Source: Mayfieldus sp038317345 (lineage in GTDB: Bacteria; Actinomycetota; Thermoleophilia; Solirubrobacterales; 70-9). From it: DNA of 64,000 nt. Position numbers and translations under genes: made by a program. This document shows, one piece after another, positions 50,057-57,230 of the stretch (its first letter is position 1; each line of letters begins with the position of its first letter). The notes under the pieces are model-generated. The model saw only the letters and a program-made list of their open reading frames with translations, ran no database searches and was not told the origin of the DNA. The stretch lies in NCBI GenBank assembly GCA_038317345.1, contig JBBQBH010000006.1, positions 1 to 64,000 of the forward strand, written 5' to 3'.

Positions 50057-51019
50057 GTGGCGGAGGCCGCAAAATCAGCCTCGCTGGCCGAGCGGGTTCT
50101 GGAGGGCGACAAGCGCGCCCTCGCCCGCGCGATCACGCTGATCGAGTCCGATGACCCGGCGGGCTGGGAGCTGGTGCGCGAGGTCTATCCACGCACCGGC
50201 CGCGCCAGGATCGTCGGCTTCACCGGGCCGCCCGGGGTCGGTAAGAGCACGATCATCGGCGCCCTGACGACGCAGCTGCGCGCCGCCGACCGCGAGATCG
50301 GGGTGCTCTCGATCGATCCCTCGAGCCCGTTCACGCGCGGCGCCCTGCTCGGCGACCGGATCCGGCTCTCCGAGCACTTCCTTGACCCGGGCGTATTCAT
50401 CCGCTCGATGGCCTCGCGGGGGGCGCTCGGTGGGCTCTCGGAGCACGCCCTGCAGGCGGCGCTGGTGATGGACGCGGCGGGCAAGGACGACGTGCTGCTG
50501 GAGACCGTCGGCGTCGGACAGGGGGAGATCGACATCGTCGATCACGCCGACACCATCGTGCTTGCGCTGATGCCCGGGTCGGGGGACTCGATCCAGGCGC
50601 TGAAGGCGGGGGTGATGGAGATTCCCGACCTGATCCTCGTCAACAAGGCGGACCACCCGATGACCGACACGATGGTGCGCGAGATCCGCAGCGTGCTCTC
50701 GCTGGCCGAGGACACCGGCGGTTGGCAGGTGCCTATCCTTCGCACCGAGGCATCGAAGGGCGAGGGGATCGAGGAGCTTGCGACCAAGATCGATGAACAC
50801 CGGGCGCATATCGAGAGCGAAGGGACATTGGAGCGACGCCGCGCCCGCAACCTTCGAAACGAGGTGTTGGGGATCGCGTCTGCGCGCCTGCGCCGCCGGC
50901 TCACAGAGGCCGTCGCGGACGATCCCCAGGTCGCTGAGCTGCTGGAGCGCGTCGTGAAGCGCGAGCTCGACCCGGCGACCGCGGCCGGCGAGCTGCTGGA
51001 GAGGCCAATCGATGGCTGA
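50057..51019 (+). CDS. meaB: methylmalonyl-CoA mutase-associated GTPase MeaB
   Basis: 320 residues from GTG 50057. G3E/MeaB motifs: VGFTGPPGVGKSTIIGALT (Walker A), VLSIDPSSPFTRGALLGDRI, VLLETVGVGQGEIDIVDHAD, LILVNKADHPMTD. MeaB protects and reloads adenosylcobalamin-dependent mutases. Its partner mutase large chain is encoded ~10 kb downstream at 60832. It overlaps the PRC-barrel gene by eight bases. Confidence 0.92.
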   Translation: MAEAAKSASLAERVLEGDKRALARAITLIESDDPAGWELVREVYPRTGRARIVGFTGPPGVGKSTIIGALTTQLRAADREIGVLSIDPSSPFTRGALLGDRIRLSEHFLDPGVFIRSMASRGALGGLSEHALQAALVMDAAGKDDVLLETVGVGQGEIDIVDHADTIVLALMPGSGDSIQALKAGVMEIPDLILVNKADHPMTDTMVREIRSVLSLAEDTGGWQVPILRTEASKGEGIEELATKIDEHRAHIESEGTLERRRARNLRNEVLGIASARLRRRLTEAVADDPQVAELLERVVKRELDPATAAGELLERPIDG

Positions 51020-51434
51020 GCCCAAGCCAGCCGGCAGTGCCCCCCCGCCGCTCAAGGAGGCGCTGGGCTGGATCGGCTTTCGGGTCGACGACATGAACGG
51101 CTCCCGGGTCGCCCGGGTGGTGGGGATCTACGTTGACGCCGAGGACGAAGAGCCGGTCTGGGTGGTGGTCAAGCTGGGGCGGTTCGGCAAGGTGACCGCG
51201 ATCCCCTACGCCGATTGCGCCGATGGTCCCGGTCGGCTTTGGGTGGCGCATGGGCGTAAGTCGGTTCGCGGCGCTCCACCGATCGACCCCGGACAACCGC
51301 TGACTCGCGAGCGCGAGATGGACCTCTACGACCACTATCTGATCCGCCCCGATCGCGGGCGGCACGGCAAGATCGTGGAGCGCGACGAGGAGTCGGCCAC
51401 GGCGAAGCCGGCCGCCGAAGGCGGCCAAGGCTGA
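51012..51434 (+). CDS. PRC-barrel domain protein
   Basis: 140 residues; residues ~18-75 (ALGWIGFRVDDMNGSRVARV, WVVVKLGRFGKVTAIPYADC) fit a PRC-barrel, found in RimM and photosynthetic reaction centre H subunits and in many actinobacterial regulators. The C-terminal half includes REMDLYDHYLIRPDRGR and a charged tail. Function is unknown; coupling to meaB is by overlap only. Confidence 0.75.
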   Translation: MAEPKPAGSAPPPLKEALGWIGFRVDDMNGSRVARVVGIYVDAEDEEPVWVVVKLGRFGKVTAIPYADCADGPGRLWVAHGRKSVRGAPPIDPGQPLTREREMDLYDHYLIRPDRGRHGKIVERDEESATAKPAAEGGQG

Positions 51435-51445
51435 TCAGGTTTGCC

Positions 51446-51666
51446 TCAGGCTGACAGTCGACGGCGGGGCTCGTCCAGCGACGACCAGCTCCCCACGACC
51501 AGCTCCCCAAATCGGACAGTGCCTCGTTGAACTGCTCCGATTTGCGGTCACCGCGCCGCCGTGGCGGGCTGTCTTGCCCCACCGCGCGCAACTGAGCAGG
51601 CTGGTCTGCGAAGTCCGCCTGCGCATCCATGATCTCTTGCCAGCGGGTGTCTCTCTCCTCGTCCAT
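51446..51666 (-). pseudogene. small acidic protein gene frameshifted by a 14-bp tandem duplication
   Basis: ATG 51666 has GGAGGTGGAG just upstream and gives MDEERDTRWQEIMDAQADFA, then QPAQLRAVGQDSPPRRRGDR and KSEQFNEALSDLGSWS. At 51482-51509 CGACCAGCTCCCCA is present twice. Removing one copy gives the ending LDEPRRRLSA and a stop at 51446; with both, the frame runs on into the antisense of the PRC-barrel gene. No family is recognised. This occupies most of the 364-bp gap 51435-51798. Confidence 0.6.
51482..51509. repeat. 14-bp perfect tandem duplication
   Basis: CGACCAGCTCCCCA at 51482-51495 and again at 51496-51509, inside the small frameshifted gene. The length is not a multiple of three, so it changes the frame; slippage could restore it. 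Confidence 0.85.
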
Positions 51667-51767
51667 CTCCACCTCCACGACTAGGTGACAGAACGAACGT
51701 AAGTCTCCCTGCGCCGTCGGTCGTCGCGCCACCCATGCCGAAAATTCACTCAGCAAGCTGCGCAATG

Positions 51768-51791
51768 AGCGTGCCTGTGAGCGTGCCTGTT
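51768..51791. repeat. 12-bp perfect tandem duplication
   Basis: GAGCGTGCCTGT at 51768-51779 and 51780-51791, just after the stop codon side of the acyl-CoA dehydrogenase gene. No function is evident. Confidence 0.8.
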
Positions 51792-51798
51792 CAGGCGT

Positions 51799-52935
51799 CT
51801 AGCAGCCGAGTTGGCGGGCGATCACCATCTGCTGAACCTCGTCGGTGCCCTCGCCGATCGTGAGGACCTTGGCGTCGCGATAGAAGCGGCAGACCGGGTA
51901 CTCCTCGATGTAGCCGTATCCACCGTGGATCTGGACCGCCTCCTCGGCGGCGCGCACCGCCAGGCGACCGGTGATCAGCTTCGCCTGCGCGGCGGTGAGC
52001 GTGAACGGCTGGTCGTGGTCCTTCTCCATCGCCGCGCGGTAGGTCAGCAGCCGCGCCGCTTCGATCTGGGCCGAGAGGTCAGCGATCTTCGTCTGGATCG
52101 CCTGGAAGCTCGAGATCGGCTGACCGAATGCCCGGCGCTCCTTCGCGTAGGAGATCGCCTCGTCGAGCGCCCCCTGCGCGAGCCCGACCCCCATCGCCGA
52201 GACCCCGATCCGCCCGCCGTCGAGGATCTGCAGGAACTGCTTGAAGCCGTCGCCGCGCCGGCCGAGGAGGTTTGACTCCGGCACCCGGCAGTCATCGAAT
52301 GAGAGTGGGCGGGTGTCGGAGGCGTTCCAGCCCATCTTCCGGTACGGCTCGCCCTGCTCGTAGCCGGGCGTGCCGTTGGGGACGATGATGTTGGAGATCT
52401 CCTTGTTCCCGGGGCTCCGCCCCGCGCCTCCGGCTTCGCCGTCGGCTCCCCCGCGGTCGGTCACGGCGGTGATCGTCACGCAGCCGGAGATCTCGGTGCC
52501 GGAGTTGGTGATGAACTGCTTGGCGCCGTTGATCACCCACTCGCCGTCGCTGAGCTCGGCCGTCGTGCTGGCGTTTCCGGCATCGGAGCCCGCCCCGGGC
52601 TCGGTGAGCCCGAAGGCGGCCAGCTTCTCGCCGCGGCAGAGCGTCGGCAGCCACTCGGAGCGCTGCTCGTCGGTCCCCCAGATGTGGATCGGCATCGTGC
52701 CAAGCGAGGTATGGGCCGCCACCGTGATCGCGACCGAGGAGTCGACCCGCGCCAGCTCCTCGATCGCCATCGTGTAGGCAAGTGTGTCGGCGCCGCCCCC
52801 GCCGCTGTCCTGCGGGAACGGGATCCCCATCAGCCCCAGCTCTCCCATCTTCGCCACCAGCTCGTAGGGAAAGCTCTTCGTTCGGTCCAGCTCTTCGGCG
52901 ACCGGTGCGATCTCCTCGCGGGCGAAGGCGCGCAC
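51799..52935 (-). CDS. acyl-CoA dehydrogenase with damaged or non-standard start and in-frame insertion
   Basis: 378 residues from GTG 52935. Acyl-CoA dehydrogenase motifs: FGLTEPGAGSDAGNASTTAE, WVINGAKQFITNSGTEI, catalytic-base region AVQIHGGYGYIEEYPVCRFY, and FRDAKVLTIGEGTDEVQQM-like end. It oxidises acyl-CoA to enoyl-CoA with FAD. The family frame continues upstream (IDFEPTDEQRLLRDT) to a TAG at ~52992 without ATG or GTG; the first plausible codon there is ATC. A GC-rich insert (RGGADGEAGGAGRSPG) interrupts the middle. Both suggest repeat-driven changes; activity is uncertain. Confidence 0.85.
   Translation of the reverse strand: MRAFAREEIAPVAEELDRTKSFPYELVAKMGELGLMGIPFPQDSGGGGADTLAYTMAIEELARVDSSVAITVAAHTSLGTMPIHIWGTDEQRSEWLPTLCRGEKLAAFGLTEPGAGSDAGNASTTAELSDGEWVINGAKQFITNSGTEISGCVTITAVTDRGGADGEAGGAGRSPGNKEISNIIVPNGTPGYEQGEPYRKMGWNASDTRPLSFDDCRVPESNLLGRRGDGFKQFLQILDGGRIGVSAMGVGLAQGALDEAISYAKERRAFGQPISSFQAIQTKIADLSAQIEAARLLTYRAAMEKDHDQPFTLTAAQAKLITGRLAVRAAEEAVQIHGGYGYIEEYPVCRFYRDAKVLTIGEGTDEVQQMVIARQLGC
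52408..52457. repeat. GC-rich palindromic insert within the acyl-CoA dehydrogenase gene
   Basis: Contains GGGGC-TCC-GCCCC and GGC-TTC-GCC hairpins in a row. It codes ~14 residues rich in Gly/Ala between VTDR and NKEISNIIV that family members lack, keeping frame. A REP-like coding insertion is inferred. Confidence 0.4.
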
Positions 52936-52991
52936 CGTGTCGCGCAGCAGTCGCTGCTCGTCTGTGGGTTCGAAATCGATGCGCGGAGCCT

Positions 52992-53054
52992 AGACGGGCG
53001 ATGTCGGCCGCGGGAGCCCGCCAGACGGGCGATGGGGGGGAGCGGGAGCCCGCC
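52992..53054. repeat. 31/32-bp tandem duplication at the 5' end of the acyl-CoA dehydrogenase gene
   Basis: Both units begin AGACGGGCGATG and end CGGGAGCCCGCC (52992-53022 and 53023-53054). They lie exactly where the start codon and ribosome site of the minus-strand gene should be. The gap 52936-53286 otherwise holds only the inverted-repeat block at 53128-53246. Confidence 0.75.
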
Positions 53055-53127
53055 GATCAGGTGAGGCGCGCGCTTGCAGCGTCCTCTAAGGCCGGGCGTC
53101 GAGAGGGAGGGGGGGCTCCTGAATTGC

Positions 53128-53246
53128 CTGGGGATCTTCGGAACGGAATTTGCGCCACAGGCAAGTCAGGTCCACCTTGCGGACGACCCGTCCCTGTGAC
53201 GCACGGGAATTCACTGTGACGCACGGGAATTTACGAAAATCCCCAG
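53128..53246. repeat. inverted-repeat-bounded block with 20-bp tandem repeats, upstream of HTH gene
   Basis: CTGGGGATCTTCG (53128-53140) and CGAAAATCCCCAG (53234-53246) pair at 12 of 13 positions. Inside, CTGTGACGCACGGGAATTCA (53194-53213) is followed by a copy differing at one base (53214-53233). It may be an operator for the adjacent regulator, or a small non-autonomous element. Confidence 0.55.
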
Positions 53247-53286
53247 TCATGGCGAAAGGGGTCACACAGATCACGCTTATCAATGC

Positions 53287-53736
53287 GTGGGCCGCCATCG
53301 TCTCCGCTACCACTGGCTCTGGAACAGCGGTCGCCAGGTCAAGTCGACCAGCTATGAGCAGATCGAGACCTTGAATCGCTGGGAGCTCTTCTACCGCACG
53401 CCTTATTCGGAGATGGTTGGTGCTCGTGCGCGCCGAGCTCGGACGAGCCGCGGCCTCACGCAGGGAGCGCTGGTGGGAAAGATTGAACGGCCCCGCGGTG
53501 GCTACTACTCACGAGGCCTGCTGTCGCGTATCGAAAAGGGCTACGCGAACTCGCCGCTCTACGTCTACATGCACATAGCCGAGGCTCTGGAGCTGGAACC
53601 CGGCCGCATGATGGGTTCCGACGAAACTCAGAAGCCGATCAGCGAGTCCGAGATGACGCTCATCCGCTTCCTGCGGCGGACCGGAATTAAGGTCGATGAG
53701 GCGCTCGCGCTTCTTGCCGCGGGGAGGCGCGCCTAG
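53287..53736 (+). CDS. XRE-family helix-turn-helix protein
   Basis: 149 residues from GTG 53287. The HTH lies at ~45-110: RARRARTSRGLTQGALVGKI, SRGLLSRIEKGYANSPLYVY and MHIAEALELEPGRMM. The N-terminal ~40 residues (GRHRLRYHWLWNSGRQ) are atypical, so the true start may be later, but no strong alternative is visible. The C-terminus (EMTLIRFLRRTGIKVDEALA) could mediate dimerisation. It stands alone between repeats on both sides and is probably autoregulated through the block at 53128-53246. Confidence 0.7.
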   Translation: MGRHRLRYHWLWNSGRQVKSTSYEQIETLNRWELFYRTPYSEMVGARARRARTSRGLTQGALVGKIERPRGGYYSRGLLSRIEKGYANSPLYVYMHIAEALELEPGRMMGSDETQKPISESEMTLIRFLRRTGIKVDEALALLAAGRRA

Positions 53737-53750
53737 AAGGCGCGCCTAGA
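53725..53750. repeat. 13-bp perfect tandem duplication containing both convergent stop codons
   Basis: AGGCGCGCCTAGA at 53725-53737 and 53738-53750. Each unit has CTAG; the first gives the HTH gene's TAG, the second the ALDH gene's TAG on the other strand. GGCGCGCC in the two units also forms an 8-bp hairpin that may act as a terminator. Confidence 0.85.
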
Positions 53751-55182
53751 GCTGCAAGGCCTTCGGCTGCAGGTACTCCTCGATCGCGAAGCGCCCAAGC
53801 TCGCGACCGTGCCCTGACTGCTTGTAGCCGCCGAACGGTGCCAAGGGGTTGAAGGCGGCGCCGTTGATGTCGACCTGGCCGGTGCGCATCCGACGCGCCA
53901 CGTCCACGGCGTGCTCCCCGTCCGCCGACCAGACGGCACCCGCGAGGCCGTAGATCGTGTCGTTGGCGATCCGTACGCCGTCCTCCTCGTCGGAGTAGGG
54001 GATGACCGAGAGCACGGGCCCGAAGATCTCCTCCTGGGCGATCGTCATCGAGTTCTCGACCCCGGAGAAGACCGTCGGGCGCACGAAGAAGCCCTGCTCC
54101 AGGCCTTCCGGCGGCTTGGCGCCGCCGGTCATCAGCTCGGCGCCCTCCTCGATTCCCTTCTCGATGTAGCCGCGGACCCGGTCGCGCTGAGCTTCGGAGA
54201 CCAGGGGGCCGAGGCGGGTTGCCTCGTCGAAGGGGTCGCCGGGGGTGAACTTCTCGGCTGTTGCGGCTGCGATCCCGGCGGCGTCGGCGAGCATCTCGGC
54301 CGGCACCAGCATCCGGGTGAGCGCATTGCAGGTCTGGCCCGAGTTGAGGAAGCACTTGGCGACCGTGTCGGGCACCGCCGCGGAGAGGTCGGCGTCGTCA
54401 AGGATCAGGCACGGGCTCTTGCCGCCCAGCTCCAAGGTGACCGACTTCACGGTCTCCGCCGCCAGCTCGCTGACCCGGCGGCCGGCCCTTGTCGAGCCGG
54501 TGAAGGAGACGATGTCGACGCCCGGGTGGGCGGCGATCGCCTCGCCGGTGACCGGCCCGGTGCCGGTGACGAGGTTGAAGACCCCCGCCGGCAGCTCGGC
54601 CGCCTCGATCACCTCGGCGAGGATGAAGGCGTTGAGCGGCGCCACCTCGCTCGGCTTCAGCACCACCGTGCAGCCGGCGGCGAGCGCTGGAGCGACCTTG
54701 GCGCAGATCTGGTGCAGGGGGTAGTTCCAGGGGGTGATCGCTCCCAGCACCCCGATCGGCTCGCGGACGATCAGCGAGTTGCCGACCTCCTCCTCCCAGG
54801 CGACCTCTTCCATCAATTCCGGCATCGACGCGAACGACGCGATCGGCAGCCCGGCCTGGATCCGGCGCGAGAGCTTCAGCGGCATCCCCAGCTCCGCCGA
54901 GATCGTCGCGGCGACCTCGTCGGCGCGCTCGTCGAGGCCGGCGGCGATCGCGCGCAAGAAGTCGGCGCGCTGCTGCTGATCGGTCTGCGACCAGCGCTCG
55001 AAGGCGTCGCGGGCGGCGCCGACGGCGCGGTCGACGTCCTGCGGCGACGCCTCGGGGATCTCTCCGATCGCCTCCTCGGTGGTCGGATTGATCACCTCGA
55101 TCCGCTCCGAGCCCTGGGGTTCGACCCATTCGCCGCCGATGAAGAGATTGTCGCGAACGTCCTGCTGCGTTGCCGTGGCCAA
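53746..55182 (-). CDS. NAD(P)-dependent aldehyde dehydrogenase
   Basis: 478 residues. ALDH superfamily: APWNYPL-type TPWNYPLHQICAKVAPALAA, cofactor GSTRAGRRVSELAAETVK, general base Glu in TLELGGKSPCL, nucleophile Cys in LNSGQTCNALTRML, and EEIFGPVLSVIPYSDEED. It oxidises an aldehyde to the acid in the cytoplasm. It starts eight bases after the GMC oxidase, which would supply its aldehyde; together they convert an alcohol to an acid. Confidence 0.92.
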   Translation of the reverse strand: MATATQQDVRDNLFIGGEWVEPQGSERIEVINPTTEEAIGEIPEASPQDVDRAVGAARDAFERWSQTDQQQRADFLRAIAAGLDERADEVAATISAELGMPLKLSRRIQAGLPIASFASMPELMEEVAWEEEVGNSLIVREPIGVLGAITPWNYPLHQICAKVAPALAAGCTVVLKPSEVAPLNAFILAEVIEAAELPAGVFNLVTGTGPVTGEAIAAHPGVDIVSFTGSTRAGRRVSELAAETVKSVTLELGGKSPCLILDDADLSAAVPDTVAKCFLNSGQTCNALTRMLVPAEMLADAAGIAAATAEKFTPGDPFDEATRLGPLVSEAQRDRVRGYIEKGIEEGAELMTGGAKPPEGLEQGFFVRPTVFSGVENSMTIAQEEIFGPVLSVIPYSDEEDGVRIANDTIYGLAGAVWSADGEHAVDVARRMRTGQVDINGAAFNPLAPFGGYKQSGHGRELGRFAIEEYLQPKALQL

Positions 55183-55190
55183 GGGTCCTC

Positions 55191-57218
55191 CTAGTTAGGC
55201 GGCGAGGCCGCCGCGGTCGCTGTCTTTGCCGGAGCCGACACATTGTCGCCAATCGAGGCGTTCGCCCCGGCGGCTATCGCCTCCGCGGTGCGGTGGGCGA
55301 GGGCCATGATCGAGATCATCGGGTTGGTGCCGGAGGCGGTCGGCATCGCGCTGCCGTCGCCGATCCAAACGCCGGGCGTGTCGTGCAGCTCGCCCCAGGG
55401 ACCGGCGACGCTGGTCTGCGGGTCGGCTCCCATCCGGCAGCTGCTCATTTGATGCGCCGAGAAGAGCTTTTGCCCGCCCGCCCTCAGCGGCACACGCTGG
55501 GCGTGGGCGATGAAGCTGTCCAGGTCCTCGCCGCGCCGCCAGTGCGGCAGGCCGGAGGCAAGCGAGTAGATCTCCAGCGCGCCTGCCGCTTCGTGAAGCT
55601 TTACCTGGGCGTCGATCGCGCGATGGCTGTTGCGGACGTCGAGCTCGTCGGTCAACGAGTAGAGGTGGACGGCGTTGCCGTCGGCGTCGATCGTCACCTG
55701 GCCGGCTCCGCGGTCGCGCAGCAAGCCGATGAAGCTGGCGCCGCGCGCGAACTCGTGCGTCATCTCCTTGTGCCGTCGCGGGTCGGTGTAGGGCAGCGCC
55801 GAGGTGCCGAGCCCGGTCGTGTACTGGGCCGTCTCGATCAAAAAGCCGTAGCCGTCCTCGATGTTCGCGAACTCGTCGACGACGCCGGTGTGGGGAGCAC
55901 CCCACCAGGAGCGCTGGTCCTCGCCGTAGTAGGCGAACACCGCGGTGCACGGGTGCAGGTGCAAATTGCGGCCGGCCGCCGGACCGCCGATGCCCGAGCG
56001 CAGCAGCAGGGCCGGCGACTCGAGCGATCCGCAAGCGACGACGACGACCGGGGCGCGCACGGTGACCGCGGCCGAGCGCCCGCTCTCGGGATCGAGATAG
56101 GTGGCCTCGACGCCGGCGGCGCGCTCCGCTTTGACGAGAATCCTCTGCGCCGTCGTACGGGCGAGGATCGTGCCGCCCGCGTCGGCGACGTCGCGCAGGT
56201 AGGTCCGCGCCGTGCTCTGCTTGGAGCCCGTCTGGTCGCCGAACCCGAGGTAGCCAGCCGACTCGGGCGTGTAGGTGGCCGGGTCGGTATTGCGAATCAC
56301 GCGCTCGAACGACCACCCGAGCCGCTCGGCGCCCTCCTTCATGCGCTCGGTCGGGCCGTTGTAGTCGCTGCATTGCTCGTTGGCACCGATCCGCTCCAGG
56401 ACCGCGTCCATGTGGCGGTCGAACTCGGGGCCGTCGACGCCCTCGAGCCCGAACTCCATTGCCCACTGCTCGCGCACCCAGGGCCGGGTGCGCAGGCAGT
56501 TGGTCCAGTTGACGGTCGTACCGCCGCCGACTGTGAAGCCGGCCTGCATGCTGACGTTGCGATCCGCGGTCGGGGTCGGGCCCCCGCGGTAGTAGAGGTT
56601 CTGGAACGCCCAGAGCTCGAGCATGTTGAAGTCGGCACGGTCGAAGTAACCGCCTGCCTCGAGCACGACCACCTCGAGCCCGCTGGCGGCCAGCATCCCG
56701 GCGATCACCCCTCCGCCGGCGCCGGAGCCCACCACCACCGCGTCGGCGTCGAGGCTCAGCTCGTCCCCGTCGGGGACCAGTGGCTCGAGCGAGCGCGGCT
56801 CCTGGGGCGGGGCGCTGATCGGACCCGGATAGCCGAAGGTTCGCAACATCGGGTTCTGCCCTGTCTGCGGATCGGGGATCCCGTAGGCCATGAACAGCGT
56901 TCCGCTGACCAGCGCGTCGACTCCGACCGCCGCCTCGGGGCTGACCAGGGTCAAGGTGCGAAGGATCTGCTCGCGCGAGCGCGCCGAGGCGCGGCTGAAC
57001 CCCTGGCCCTCGATCTCGTCCAGCAGTTGCCCGATTCCCTCCAGCTCCTCGGAGGGCAGCGCGGAGAGGACCTCCGCGAGGGCTAGGTCCGCGCCGACGT
57101 CGGTCGCCTTGCGCGCCCAGAACCCGTCCGGGTCGTGCTGACGCTCGATCGCCGGCACCACGGTGTCGCAGAGCAGGCTCAGCGTCGCAAGCTGCCGTTC
57201 GCTCAGCCGAGATTCCAC
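55191..57218 (-). CDS. GMC-family alcohol oxidase/dehydrogenase
   Basis: 675 residues. FAD-binding VVVGSGAGGGVIAGMLAASG (~residue 160), AGFTVGGGTTVNWTNCLRTR, and C-terminal SCRMGADPQTSVAGPWGELH and GVWIGDGSAMPTASGTNPMI with the catalytic region HQMSS/GTNP. The extra N-terminal ~150 residues of helices match long-chain fatty alcohol oxidases. The product is an aldehyde for the next gene's enzyme. No signal peptide is seen. It sits 12 bp after pepA. Confidence 0.88.
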   Translation of the reverse strand: MESRLSERQLATLSLLCDTVVPAIERQHDPDGFWARKATDVGADLALAEVLSALPSEELEGIGQLLDEIEGQGFSRASARSREQILRTLTLVSPEAAVGVDALVSGTLFMAYGIPDPQTGQNPMLRTFGYPGPISAPPQEPRSLEPLVPDGDELSLDADAVVVGSGAGGGVIAGMLAASGLEVVVLEAGGYFDRADFNMLELWAFQNLYYRGGPTPTADRNVSMQAGFTVGGGTTVNWTNCLRTRPWVREQWAMEFGLEGVDGPEFDRHMDAVLERIGANEQCSDYNGPTERMKEGAERLGWSFERVIRNTDPATYTPESAGYLGFGDQTGSKQSTARTYLRDVADAGGTILARTTAQRILVKAERAAGVEATYLDPESGRSAAVTVRAPVVVVACGSLESPALLLRSGIGGPAAGRNLHLHPCTAVFAYYGEDQRSWWGAPHTGVVDEFANIEDGYGFLIETAQYTTGLGTSALPYTDPRRHKEMTHEFARGASFIGLLRDRGAGQVTIDADGNAVHLYSLTDELDVRNSHRAIDAQVKLHEAAGALEIYSLASGLPHWRRGEDLDSFIAHAQRVPLRAGGQKLFSAHQMSSCRMGADPQTSVAGPWGELHDTPGVWIGDGSAMPTASGTNPMISIMALAHRTAEAIAAGANASIGDNVSAPAKTATAAASPPN

Positions 57219-57230
57219 TTGCTCCGTCTC

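Noticed and set aside
51169..51765. 199-residue - strand ORF reaching into the PRC-barrel gene
   Set aside because: Only its first ~55 residues look coding; the run-on is produced by the 14-bp duplication.
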